Positions 15,757-22,687 of a DNA stretch of 64,000 bases are shown here, one piece after another. The notes beneath the pieces are model-generated. The model ran no database searches. It was given only the letters and a program-made list of their open reading frames with translations, and was not told the origin of the DNA. Source of the DNA: a virus; the IMG/VR virus record IMGVR_UViG_3300031746_000008, positions 17,725 to 81,724 of that record; one strand, given 5' to 3'. Positions within the stretch are counted from its first letter, which is position 1. Each line of letters begins with the position of its first letter. A program made the position numbers and the translations under genes.

Positions 15757-16002
15757 ATGAAGAATAGAAAAACCTTAATAAAATTAAAAAAATTTATTTT
15801 AGAAATAAAAAATCTATCTAACACAGAATTATTAGAAGAATACAGAAAAAGCAACAGCGACATAGATTATAATATAGAATCAGGGATGTCTAACAATATA
15901 GAATATGATCGCAATTCAATCATACAGATGTGTATATTACATAGAATGGGGGATAATAAATCAATTAAACCAGATTTTTTCAAAAAAGATGAAGAAAAAT
16001 AA
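15757..16002 (+). CDS. Small hypothetical protein
   Basis: 81 residues, highly charged and helical, ending with an acidic KKDEEK. No family recognised. The start is uncertain: a short ATG..TAG frame overlaps it. A GIY-YIG gene begins inside its last codons. Confidence 0.45.
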   Translation: MKNRKTLIKLKKFILEIKNLSNTELLEEYRKSNSDIDYNIESGMSNNIEYDRNSIIQMCILHRMGDNKSIKPDFFKKDEEK

Positions 16003-16615
16003 AGTTTCTTGTATTTATAAAATAACGTGTTTGAATAATAATAAATTCTATATAGGAAGTACTATTGATATAAATAAAAGATTAATGAATCATGTTAGTT
16101 TCTTGAAACACAATAAACATCCCAACAAATATTTACAAAATTGTTGGAATAAATACGGGGAGAAAAATTTTAAATTTGAGATAATTGAAACTATTAACGA
16201 TACAAATCAACTATTACTAAAAGAAAAGTGCTGGTTAGATAATACTAATTGTTGTAACGGCAAAATAGGTTTTAATATTGCAACAAATCCATTTGCGTTG
16301 ATGGCGGGTAGGAAGCATTCATTAAAGACAAGACAAATAATGAGTTTAACTCGCAAGAGTGAAAAATTCTTACAAAATATGACAAAACAAAATATAATAA
16401 AAAATATATTGACTAATCTTAGAGTATTAGTAAAAGAAAATAAAAGTTTGTATGAAATATCAAAAACTATTAAAATATCTGATCCTACTTTAAGAAAGTG
16501 GCTAAAAATATTAGACCCTAATCTTTATTTATTATTCCAAATTAATGGAAAAAATAAAAAGAGTATGAATGGATTTAAAACCGGCCATTACTATTTCAAA
16601 CATGGAACAAAATAA
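15989..16615 (+). CDS. GIY-YIG homing endonuclease
   Basis: GIY-YIG domain CIYKITCLNNNKFYIGST with the conserved WNKYGEKNFKFE and the E of LLLKEKCWLD. A NUMOD3-like segment (MAGRKHSLKTRQIMS) and a helix-turn-helix-like tail (LYEISKTIKISDPTLRKWL) follow. The ATG at 15989 is preferred because the first residues MKKNKVSCIYKI then match the fusion gene at 14940. It overlaps the preceding small gene by 14 bases, the same offset as the other copy. Confidence 0.85.
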   Translation: MKKNKVSCIYKITCLNNNKFYIGSTIDINKRLMNHVSFLKHNKHPNKYLQNCWNKYGEKNFKFEIIETINDTNQLLLKEKCWLDNTNCCNGKIGFNIATNPFALMAGRKHSLKTRQIMSLTRKSEKFLQNMTKQNIIKNILTNLRVLVKENKSLYEISKTIKISDPTLRKWLKILDPNLYLLFQINGKNKKSMNGFKTGHYYFKHGTK

Positions 16616-16691
16616 GCCCAAACTCACCACCTAAAGTATACCCAAATTGATTTTTACAGACCTCAAGCCGATTTTAAAAGGAGAAAACCCC

Positions 16692-16856
16692 ATGAATATA
16701 GATGACATTGTCCACGTAGACACAGACAACGAGGAATGGGGAAGAGTGGTCTCGGACGGGGTGGTTTTGGAAGTTTTTGAATCCGATGCTTTGGTTAATA
16801 TTATTGATATTCGAGCCAACATTTTAGTGCCCCTGACAGATATTGTAGAGAAATAA
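16692..16856 (+). CDS. Small hypothetical protein
   Basis: 54 residues. ATG at 16692 preceded by AAAAGGAGAAAACCCC, a strong ribosome site, so the longer frame from 16647 is not used. The sequence (DDIVHVDTDNEEWGRVV, then DALVNIIDIRANILV) looks like a small beta-barrel or KOW-like fold, but no family is certain. Confidence 0.55.
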   Translation: MNIDDIVHVDTDNEEWGRVVSDGVVLEVFESDALVNIIDIRANILVPLTDIVEK

Positions 16857-17158
16857 AGTAATATTTTAAAAATAAAAGTAAAAACAACATTTAAAAATCT
16901 GACGAAGAAAATAGTGTGGTGTGTTGTCTAAAAAATTTTCATCTATAAACCATTGTCAATTATAAAGTTAACGAATTTCAAAATTTTCTATGAAACAAAG
17001 GCGCGAAAACAAACTATATAGAGTATAGTTTTTATCTCTTATTCTCTTGTAAGATTTACTAAAAAGTAATCTCATCACAAATCTAAAAAAGACTGCATGA
17101 CAAGAACTATAAATTAATTACCAATGTTTGTGTCGTGCAAGCCTTTAGGAATAGTTAA
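16857..17158 (+). other. AT-rich non-coding region with inverted repeats
   Basis: About 300 bases without a credible gene, one of the longest such stretches in the window. It contains a perfect 8-bp inverted repeat (17011-17031), a 5-bp one (TTACT/AGTAA, 17056-17069), and a spaced 9-base inverted repeat TGCATGACA (17094-17102) / TGTCGTGCA (17131-17139) with one mismatch. The motif AAAATTTTC occurs twice. It lies upstream of the BrxL-like AAA+ gene. Candidates are an origin, a regulatory region or a transcription unit boundary; the sequence does not decide. Confidence 0.5.
17011..17031 (+). repeat. Perfect inverted repeat, possible weak terminator or operator
   Basis: AAACTATA-TAGAG-TATAGTTT is followed by more T residues. 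The stem is pure A/T except for one C-G pair, so it would be a weak terminator; a dimeric protein site or origin element is equally possible. Confidence 0.4.
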
Positions 17159-17470
17159 ATGATATGTTATATTTGTAAAAAAGAAATAACTATAGATTCT
17201 AGGATGGCAAAGGTAATAAATATAAAACAAATACAACACGATGGAACGAATGCGAGACTAGAGTACGAGAGTGGTCAGGAAGAACTATACATACACTTTA
17301 ATTGCTTAAGAATAGGAATCCCACCAACAATCTCTTGTCCCGCTAAAGACCCTAATCGTGAAAATTCTATAGTAGGTTTTCGTATAATACACAATACAAA
17401 GAAAATTTTACCTGGTGATGAATCAGAGAATACGGAATCATTAGTTAGAAACAATCTTTTAAATTTTTGA
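17159..17470 (+). CDS. Small zinc-finger-like hypothetical protein
   Basis: 103 residues opening with CYICKKEI (CxxC at residues 3-6) and a later HFNC around residues 47-50, giving a possible CxxC...HxxC zinc site. No further domain recognised. It immediately precedes the BrxL-like gene, with AAAGGAAA between them, so both may be one transcription unit. Confidence 0.6.
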   Translation: MICYICKKEITIDSRMAKVINIKQIQHDGTNARLEYESGQEELYIHFNCLRIGIPPTISCPAKDPNRENSIVGFRIIHNTKKILPGDESENTESLVRNNLLNF

Positions 17471-17485
17471 AAGGAAACACATTAA

Positions 17486-18886
17486 ATGAATGATTTGCTA
17501 AAAGTGTTTCCAAAAGGCAGTATTATCAAAAAATCTTTATCTAATAATTTTGGAAAAATACCTAAATATTGTAGTGATTATCTTATATCTCAACTTGTAG
17601 ATCCGGAAAATCCGGAAACCGGACTTTTAAAAATATATCAAATTTTAGATGAGCATTATGTTGAATCAAATAAAAAGGAACTAATCAAAAGCAAAATTAA
17701 AGAAATCGGTCGTTATTCTTTCTTGGGCAATTTACAGGCGAGGCTTGAAGAGGGGAAAAATGAATATTTCGCTACAATTAATGTTTTAGAAAACTCTAAC
17801 GTAAGAATTCACGAATCTGTATTGGAAAATTTTGGCGAAACATTATTAACAACCGGATGTTTCGGCTCGATGGTTGTAGCCTATGATCCAGACTATCTTG
17901 TTAAAAAGAAAAACTATCCGTTTGTCGTGATAGAATTTGTGCCTTTACAAATTACAAAAATAAATTTGCAATCATGGATAAATAATAGAAATAATTTTTC
18001 ATTTGAAGAATGGCTAAATTTAATAATTAATTCAATTGGATTTGATCCATCTAATTTGTCTTTTGATGAAAAAATGATCTATATTTATCGGTTAATGCCA
18101 TTTGTTGAACCAAATTTAAATCTAATAGAATTAGGTGGTGTAGAAACAGGGAAAACATTTTTTTATAGAAGTCTTAGTAATTATAGTTTTGTTTTATCTG
18201 GGTCTCAAACGACGGTCGCAAGTTTATTTTATAATAAGCTACGAAGAAAAGTAGGATTACTTGGCCAAAAAGATGTCGTCGCCTTTGACGAGATTGCACA
18301 TTCTAAATTTTCTCAACAAGATTTAACAGACATATTAAAAGATTATATGGGGAACGGGAGATTCGGGAGAGATAATTTTGATTTTTCTTCTGGGTGTTCA
18401 CTGGTGTTTCTCGGTAACATTGATTGTGATAGACAAACAAAAACAGTAAAGGGCTATTATCAACATTTATTTAAGCCTTTGCCCCCTAGTTTAAATTCGG
18501 ATCGTGCATTTTTGGATAGAATTCATGGGTATATAGGTGGCTGGGGTGCTGCACAAATATCGGAATCGTTAATGTCTAAAGGAGAGGGGTTTGTAGCAGA
18601 CTATTTAGCTGAAATTTTCCACAAACTTAGAAATAAAGACTACTCGCACGTCATTTCTTCTCGCGTTATTTTCGATAAAATTGGTATGCGGAATCAGATT
18701 GCGGTAACAAAAATGGTTTCCGCTATGATTAAAATATTATTTCCATTTTCTATTAATGACGATGAATTAAAACTGGTTATGGACAAGGCAATAGAATTAA
18801 GACAGAGAGTTGTCGATCAATTGACCATTATCAATTCTGGAGAATTTAAAGGAAATAAAATAGAATATAAAATAAAAGGAGAATGA
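17486..18886 (+). CDS. BrxL-like AAA+ protein without Lon protease domain
   Basis: Strong resemblance to BrxL of BREX systems: the N-terminal DEHYVES...KIKEIGRY pattern, then PFVEPNLNLIELGGVETGKT with Walker A at 217-224, SGSQTTVASLFYN, Walker B VVAFDE (264-269), the DYMGNGRFGR stretch, sensor VFLGNID (307-313), and SDRAFLDRIHGYIGGW with Arg345 as a likely arginine finger. BrxL normally continues into a Lon-type protease domain; this protein ends at 466 residues, right after the helical AAA+ lid. BrxL assembles into MCM-like rings on DNA, so DNA binding is likely. No other BREX gene is present. Confidence 0.85.
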   Translation: MNDLLKVFPKGSIIKKSLSNNFGKIPKYCSDYLISQLVDPENPETGLLKIYQILDEHYVESNKKELIKSKIKEIGRYSFLGNLQARLEEGKNEYFATINVLENSNVRIHESVLENFGETLLTTGCFGSMVVAYDPDYLVKKKNYPFVVIEFVPLQITKINLQSWINNRNNFSFEEWLNLIINSIGFDPSNLSFDEKMIYIYRLMPFVEPNLNLIELGGVETGKTFFYRSLSNYSFVLSGSQTTVASLFYNKLRRKVGLLGQKDVVAFDEIAHSKFSQQDLTDILKDYMGNGRFGRDNFDFSSGCSLVFLGNIDCDRQTKTVKGYYQHLFKPLPPSLNSDRAFLDRIHGYIGGWGAAQISESLMSKGEGFVADYLAEIFHKLRNKDYSHVISSRVIFDKIGMRNQIAVTKMVSAMIKILFPFSINDDELKLVMDKAIELRQRVVDQLTIINSGEFKGNKIEYKIKGE

Positions 18887-18887
18887 T

Positions 18888-19136
18888 GTGAAGGGAAATT
18901 TTTATATACAAAAGACGATAGAAGGATTACAAACAGAAAAACCCAGGAAGAATATTGGATACATTTCCTGTAATGATAAAAAATTAAATTGTTTTCTTGA
19001 AGACAATTCTTTTATGTTGAAAATGGATGTTTTAGACATTATGATATCTGCGGACGGAATTTTGTTTAAAGGAATAGAAGATTTGAATGGGCGAAAATTA
19101 TATCAAGAATTATGGTTTATACCCAGAGGAAAATAA
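18888..19136 (+). CDS. Small hypothetical protein
   Basis: 82 residues with a GTG start right after GGAGAATGAT. Predicted mostly beta (YISCNDKKLNCFLED, DVLDIMISADGILF). No family recognised. It is directly followed by the NUMOD4 remnant (TAATG overlap). Confidence 0.55.
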   Translation: MKGNFYIQKTIEGLQTEKPRKNIGYISCNDKKLNCFLEDNSFMLKMDVLDIMISADGILFKGIEDLNGRKLYQELWFIPRGK

Positions 19137-19222
19137 TGGAAGAAATTTGGAAATCAATTATTAATTATGAAGGATTATATCAAGTATCTAATTGTGGGAT
19201 ACTGACATACTCTCTATGCTAA
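19136..19222 (+). pseudogene. NUMOD4-HNH endonuclease 5' remnant cut by IS605
   Basis: 28 codons beginning EEIWKSIINYEGLYQVSN, the canonical NUMOD4 start of HNH homing endonucleases, then running into the transposon. If the IS is removed (19202-20724) the frame continues CGIVISCKKNGGVIS, exactly what NUMOD4 needs next, before stopping at TAG at 20766-20768. The gene was therefore already truncated beside the methyltransferase before or after the IS landed. Confidence 0.7.
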
Positions 19223-19330
19223 AGCGATAGAGGTTCTGGGGTTAATCGCATTAAAACCATTGCCCCTTGAGCAATATCAGAGTTGCTCTCTATTAAATCC
19301 CTGTCTTTAATCGAACGAACACACATTGAT
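19186..19330 (-). ncRNA. Predicted TnpB guide RNA (reRNA/omega RNA), approximate
   Basis: Placed by analogy: TnpB elements make an RNA from the tnpB 3' end through the right-end hairpin, with about 16-20 bases of flanking DNA as guide. The guide here would be the complement of the bases left of 19202, which lie in the NUMOD4 endonuclease remnant. Only the right-end hairpin is directly visible; ends are estimates. Confidence 0.3.
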
Positions 19331-20241
19331 GCTTTTGCTATATTGAATGCGGCATTGGCATCTGCGTGGTCATTGTGGCCACAGCCACACAAGAAATTTT
19401 TTTTATTTCTATTTTCTTTTTTTATCAGTCCACATCTACTACAGGTTTGACTTGTATAATGGGGATCAACATAAAAAACTTTAACACCAAGCAACTTGGC
19501 CTTATATTTTATAAAAGTTTCTAATTGATAAAATGGCCAATTGGATTTGATATTATTAAATACTCTCCCTTGATTTTTATTTGTTTTATTTAATTTTTCT
19601 AATTTTATTGCATAGTTTTTCTCCTTTGCTATATTTATTATTTTTCTACTAATCTTATGGTTAATGTCTTTAATAATTCTACTTTCTTTATTTTTTAGTT
19701 TTTTAATGAAATTATATTTTTTAAGTTTTTGAGCACCACTTCTAATGTTTTTGTATTTGTTTCTTATATGTTGTGCTCTTTTACCCATTTTTAATATTTT
19801 ATGATCTATTGCGCAAACTGCAATGTGTCCGGTTGCATTTCTATCAATACCGATATATCCAATTTCTTTTATTGGGGTCTCATCCAAAACCGTACAAGAA
19901 ATATATGCATAGACATTATCTAATTCTATTTGATTTATTTTTTCTACTTGCTTATTAAAACAAAGATTCAGTTTCAAAGAAGATATATAAATATTATTAT
20001 TTAAAAATTTGATGCCCTGCCCAGGTATTGTTAATTTAACAGATTTTATATTTTTGCATTTTTTATTTCTTGAATATTTCCTTAAGATTTGATTTGATAT
20101 TACGGATTTAAGTCCAAAACATTTAACATCTTTACTAGATAATGTCCTTGTTCTTATTGCAAATTCAGCAATTCTTTTTGCAATAGATAATTCCTTTAAA
20201 AGATTCTTATTGTGTTTTATTTTATAAGTTAACTTAGACAT
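19219..20241 (-). CDS. tnpB: TnpB, RNA-guided nuclease of IS605
   Basis: 340 residues from the ATG that overlaps tnpA. RuvC residues Asp133 (GIDRNATG), Glu215 (KLEKLN) and Asp294 (HADANAAF) are all present, as is a zinc ribbon with Cys267/Cys270 (CSRC) and Cys285/Cys287 (CGC). The protein looks intact and probably functional. An upstream in-frame extension of 17 codons exists but lies wholly inside tnpA and is less likely. Confidence 0.92.
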   Translation of the reverse strand: MSKLTYKIKHNKNLLKELSIAKRIAEFAIRTRTLSSKDVKCFGLKSVISNQILRKYSRNKKCKNIKSVKLTIPGQGIKFLNNNIYISSLKLNLCFNKQVEKINQIELDNVYAYISCTVLDETPIKEIGYIGIDRNATGHIAVCAIDHKILKMGKRAQHIRNKYKNIRSGAQKLKKYNFIKKLKNKESRIIKDINHKISRKIINIAKEKNYAIKLEKLNKTNKNQGRVFNNIKSNWPFYQLETFIKYKAKLLGVKVFYVDPHYTSQTCSRCGLIKKENRNKKNFLCGCGHNDHADANAAFNIAKASMCVRSIKDRDLIESNSDIAQGAMVLMRLTPEPLSL

Positions 20242-20647
20242 TTTTTTGATCTTGGATATATTTTTTAACAGTTTCCAAAGAAACGCATCCAACAGAAGAA
20301 ATAAATCTTGATTTAGTCCACAAAGTAGGTAGTTTTGATTTTAATTCCGGGAATTCATTCCTTAACATATTTGATGTACATCCTTTTATTTTTGATATTA
20401 TAGTATATATTCCTCTTTTGGGATTAACTTCTATTAATAAATGTACGTGATCTGTCATTATTTCTAATTCTATAATATTGTATTTATATTCTTCTTGTTT
20501 TAAGTAGATTATTTCTTTTAATCTATCAGCGATTTTATCTAATAATATACTTCTTCTATATTTAGGACAAAAAATAACGTGATATTGACAAGAATAAATT
20601 AATCCATTGTCTTTATTGTATATTTTATTAGGGTTATTAATTATCAT
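20234..20647 (-). CDS. tnpA: TnpA, Y1 HUH transposase of IS605
   Basis: 137 residues, full family length. HUH motif DHVHLL (His67, His69) and the catalytic Tyr130 in KKYIQDQK are present, along with CQYHVIFCPKYRR at the start and TLWTKSRF. It would cut and rejoin single-stranded DNA at the left and right ends during phage replication. Because the enzyme appears complete, the element may still move, and it might also mobilise the tnpA-less copy at 2.8-4.0 kb if ends are compatible. Confidence 0.93.
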   Translation of the reverse strand: MIINNPNKIYNKDNGLIYSCQYHVIFCPKYRRSILLDKIADRLKEIIYLKQEEYKYNIIELEIMTDHVHLLIEVNPKRGIYTIISKIKGCTSNMLRNEFPELKSKLPTLWTKSRFISSVGCVSLETVKKYIQDQKNV

Positions 20648-20756
20648 ATATCAACCCGCGACACATACCCGATCTATTATACACAAAATTCATCCAGAAT
20701 TCTAAAGAATTTCGGCTTTCTTTTGTAATTTCTTGTAAAAAGAACGGAGGTGTAAT

Positions 20757-21464
20757 ATCCGCTACGTAGGGGGAAAAGTTAGGATAGCCAAACAATTAAC
20801 AGATTTCCTTAAATCGGTTCGTAAACCTGGACAAATATATGCCGAGCCATTTGTCGGAGGGGGTGCTATTGTTTCCTTGATGGACGGAACAAGAATAGCT
20901 TCTGATATTTGTTCTTATTTAATAGCATTTTATAAAGAACTTCAACAATCAAATTTATTTCCTCTAAAAACATTGTCAGAAGAAAGATATAACGAATTAA
21001 AACAATTGTATAAAAATGGTATATGTAACGCAGAGATAGGATTTGGTCTTTATTTTTGTTCGTTCGCAGGAAAATTCAAAGGAGGCTATGCAAGGAGCCC
21101 AAAAGATGGATATGATTTTTCTAAGGGGGCATATAATAGCGCTCTAAGACTTAAACTAGGAATAAAAGATGTTCAATTTTATAGTTTAGACTACAGAGAA
21201 TTATTTAAAATACTTCCACAAAGATGTCTTATTTATTGTGATATTCCATACATTAATACCACAGAATATAGATTCAAGTTTGATCACGAATCCTATTGGA
21301 AGTTCATTAGAGAACAATCCAATAATCATGATATATATACATCAAGTTACGTTGCACCAGAAGATTTCAATTGTGTGTTTGAAATTAAAAGAAAAACTTG
21401 TTTAAACGTAAAGGGCGGGGGAAAAGAAGATAGAACGGAGAAACTTTTTAAATATAAAGGATAA
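20757..21464 (+). CDS. D12-class adenine DNA methyltransferase, non-canonical or lost start
   Basis: The frame is open from 20739 and encodes RYVGGKVRIAKQL, then YAEPFVGGGAIVSL (SAM-binding motif I), and motif IV as YCDIPYINTTEY (DIPY in place of DPPY). The C-terminus has the usual SSYVAPEDF. No ATG, GTG or TTG precedes the conserved RYVGGK in frame. ATC at 20757 is correctly spaced (6 bases) from GGAGG and stands where Met is expected. The first ordinary start, TTG at 20877, would delete both SAM motifs. A rare AUC start, an error or a dead gene are all possible. No partner restriction enzyme is nearby. Confidence 0.7.
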   Translation: MRYVGGKVRIAKQLTDFLKSVRKPGQIYAEPFVGGGAIVSLMDGTRIASDICSYLIAFYKELQQSNLFPLKTLSEERYNELKQLYKNGICNAEIGFGLYFCSFAGKFKGGYARSPKDGYDFSKGAYNSALRLKLGIKDVQFYSLDYRELFKILPQRCLIYCDIPYINTTEYRFKFDHESYWKFIREQSNNHDIYTSSYVAPEDFNCVFEIKRKTCLNVKGGGKEDRTEKLFKYKG

Positions 21465-21536
21465 TAGATGTAATCTTGTCAACCTATAATTGGTACACTG
21501 GAGTAGATGAACCAATAACTTTTAAAGGAAAATAAA

Positions 21537-22103
21537 ATGAATATAATATCTCTTGATCTAGAAACAACCGGGCTAGACCCAAATAAACACAATGTTATAT
21601 CTATTGGTGCAGTTAATCTAATAGACGACGATGAATTTTATAGGGAAATATATTATAAAGATTTATTTGTATCCACAAAAACTCAAGCGTTTTTAAAAAT
21701 TGATTTTAGTAAAATTGAAAATGTTCAACGATCAGAACCGTTTATTGCAATTTGTGATTTTAATACTTGGTTAATAAGACAATATAATTATAAACCAATT
21801 ATAGTTATGGGTTTAAATGTTGGATCTTTTGATTTACAATTTATTAGAAAATTATCGCAGTCGGTAAATTCACCAGGAACAATGGAATTATTTGATTATC
21901 GTTCACTTGATTTAAATTCTGTAATGATGTATATGTCTCAATTTTCAAAATTATCTTTTGTAGAATTCAAAAAAGAAAAAACAATACAGGCTACCGAAAA
22001 ATTTAAAACAGATCAACCATTTCTACACAAATTTGGTTCGCACCATGCTTTATTTGATGCATGGTTTAACGTTCATTTGTGGGAGGTTTTAAAAAATGAA
22101 TAA
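21537..22103 (+). CDS. DEDDh 3'-5' exonuclease (DnaQ-like)
   Basis: Exo I SLDLETTGLD (Asp, Glu), Exo II LNVGSFDLQF (Asp), and Exo III HHALFDAW (His and Asp) complete a DEDDh active site in 188 residues. The separate polymerase alpha subunit in this genome lacks a built-in DEDD domain, so this could act as its proofreading partner or as a repair exonuclease. AAAGGAAAATAAA precedes the ATG. Confidence 0.9.
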   Translation: MNIISLDLETTGLDPNKHNVISIGAVNLIDDDEFYREIYYKDLFVSTKTQAFLKIDFSKIENVQRSEPFIAICDFNTWLIRQYNYKPIIVMGLNVGSFDLQFIRKLSQSVNSPGTMELFDYRSLDLNSVMMYMSQFSKLSFVEFKKEKTIQATEKFKTDQPFLHKFGSHHALFDAWFNVHLWEVLKNE

Positions 22104-22374
22104 TATATGTTTTGAATGTGGAAATCGTCCCGGCTTAGAATGTCCAGGAAGAAAAGAAGGTGAACACACTCGATGTCAGATATGTTTTAATCATTTTATG
22201 ATCAAGGAAAATGTTCGAAATGCTCAACATATATTACAATTATTATATGATACTCTTTCGGATTATAGAGGAAAAGACACCTGTATTCAAAAATGCAAAG
22301 AAATTATTGATTCTTGTAAGAATACAAATACGGATTATTTATTTCATGATTTTTTACAAAAGCTTGTTAAATGA
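22096..22374 (+). CDS. Small zinc-binding hypothetical protein
   Basis: 92 residues. CFECGNRPGLECPGRKEGEH then CQICF gives several CxxC pairs at the N-terminus, a likely zinc ribbon; the rest is helical with further Cys. Overlaps the exonuclease by eight bases. No function known. Confidence 0.6.
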   Translation: MNNICFECGNRPGLECPGRKEGEHTRCQICFNHFMIKENVRNAQHILQLLYDTLSDYRGKDTCIQKCKEIIDSCKNTNTDYLFHDFLQKLVK

Positions 22375-22434
22375 AAACTAAGGATTTGATGTTAATGTTG
22401 AAGACGAAATTGATGAAGACTGAAGGGAAAAAAT

Positions 22435-22686
22435 ATGAGAAGGTCATCTGGAAAATATTCTGAAGGACAAATGGTAAGAATGAAAATAAATCCACAACAT
22501 ATGTGTCAAGTTGTTGGAAGGGATGGATATGGTTATACAATTAGATGCCCAATTAAAAATAGTCTTACACCAAATATATCCGCCAATGCCTCTTTTTTTG
22601 GCGGCGATACAGTACCAAATAATATGATTTTTCAAGATATATATGTTCAAGAATTTGAAATAGAACTCGCCAAGGAGAATAATTGA
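22435..22686 (+). CDS. Small hypothetical protein
   Basis: 83 residues; GAAGGGAAAAAAT precedes the ATG. KYSEGQMVRMK followed by CQVVGRDGYGYTIRCP looks like a short beta-barrel of KOW/SH3 type. It is immediately upstream of thyX. No family certain. Confidence 0.55.
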   Translation: MRRSSGKYSEGQMVRMKINPQHMCQVVGRDGYGYTIRCPIKNSLTPNISANASFFGGDTVPNNMIFQDIYVQEFEIELAKENN

Positions 22687-22687
22687 A

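Larger units (their letters stand above)
19202..20724 (-). mobile_element. IS200/IS605 element (tnpA + tnpB)
   Basis: Both genes are on the minus strand with tnpA first, overlapping by eight bases. The right end (low coordinates) has a hairpin CTCTAT...ATAGAG (19212-19232) and then AGTATGTCAG. The left end follows TTAC (plus-strand GTAA at 20725-20728), with an inner hairpin AATTC/GAATT (about 20695-20710). The boundaries were chosen because excision without target duplication restores an in-frame NUMOD4 domain. They may shift by a base or two. Confidence 0.7.

Noticed and set aside
17486-18886. A full BREX defence system
   Set aside because: Only the BrxL-like ATPase is present; no PglZ, BrxC or PglX gene is in the window, and the methyltransferase nearby is a small D12 type.
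20757-21464. Methyltransferase as half of a restriction-modification system
   Set aside because: No restriction endonuclease gene adjoins it; the neighbours are an IS element and an exonuclease of DnaQ type.
21476-21535. 19-codon TTG frame (STYNWYTGVDEPITFKGK) after the methyltransferase
   Set aside because: Too short to support as a gene; may be a leftover fragment but no parent is recognised.
22370-22470. Short frame MKTKDLMLMLK between two small genes
   Set aside because: Overlaps the start of the gene at 22435, which has the better ribosome site and longer frame.
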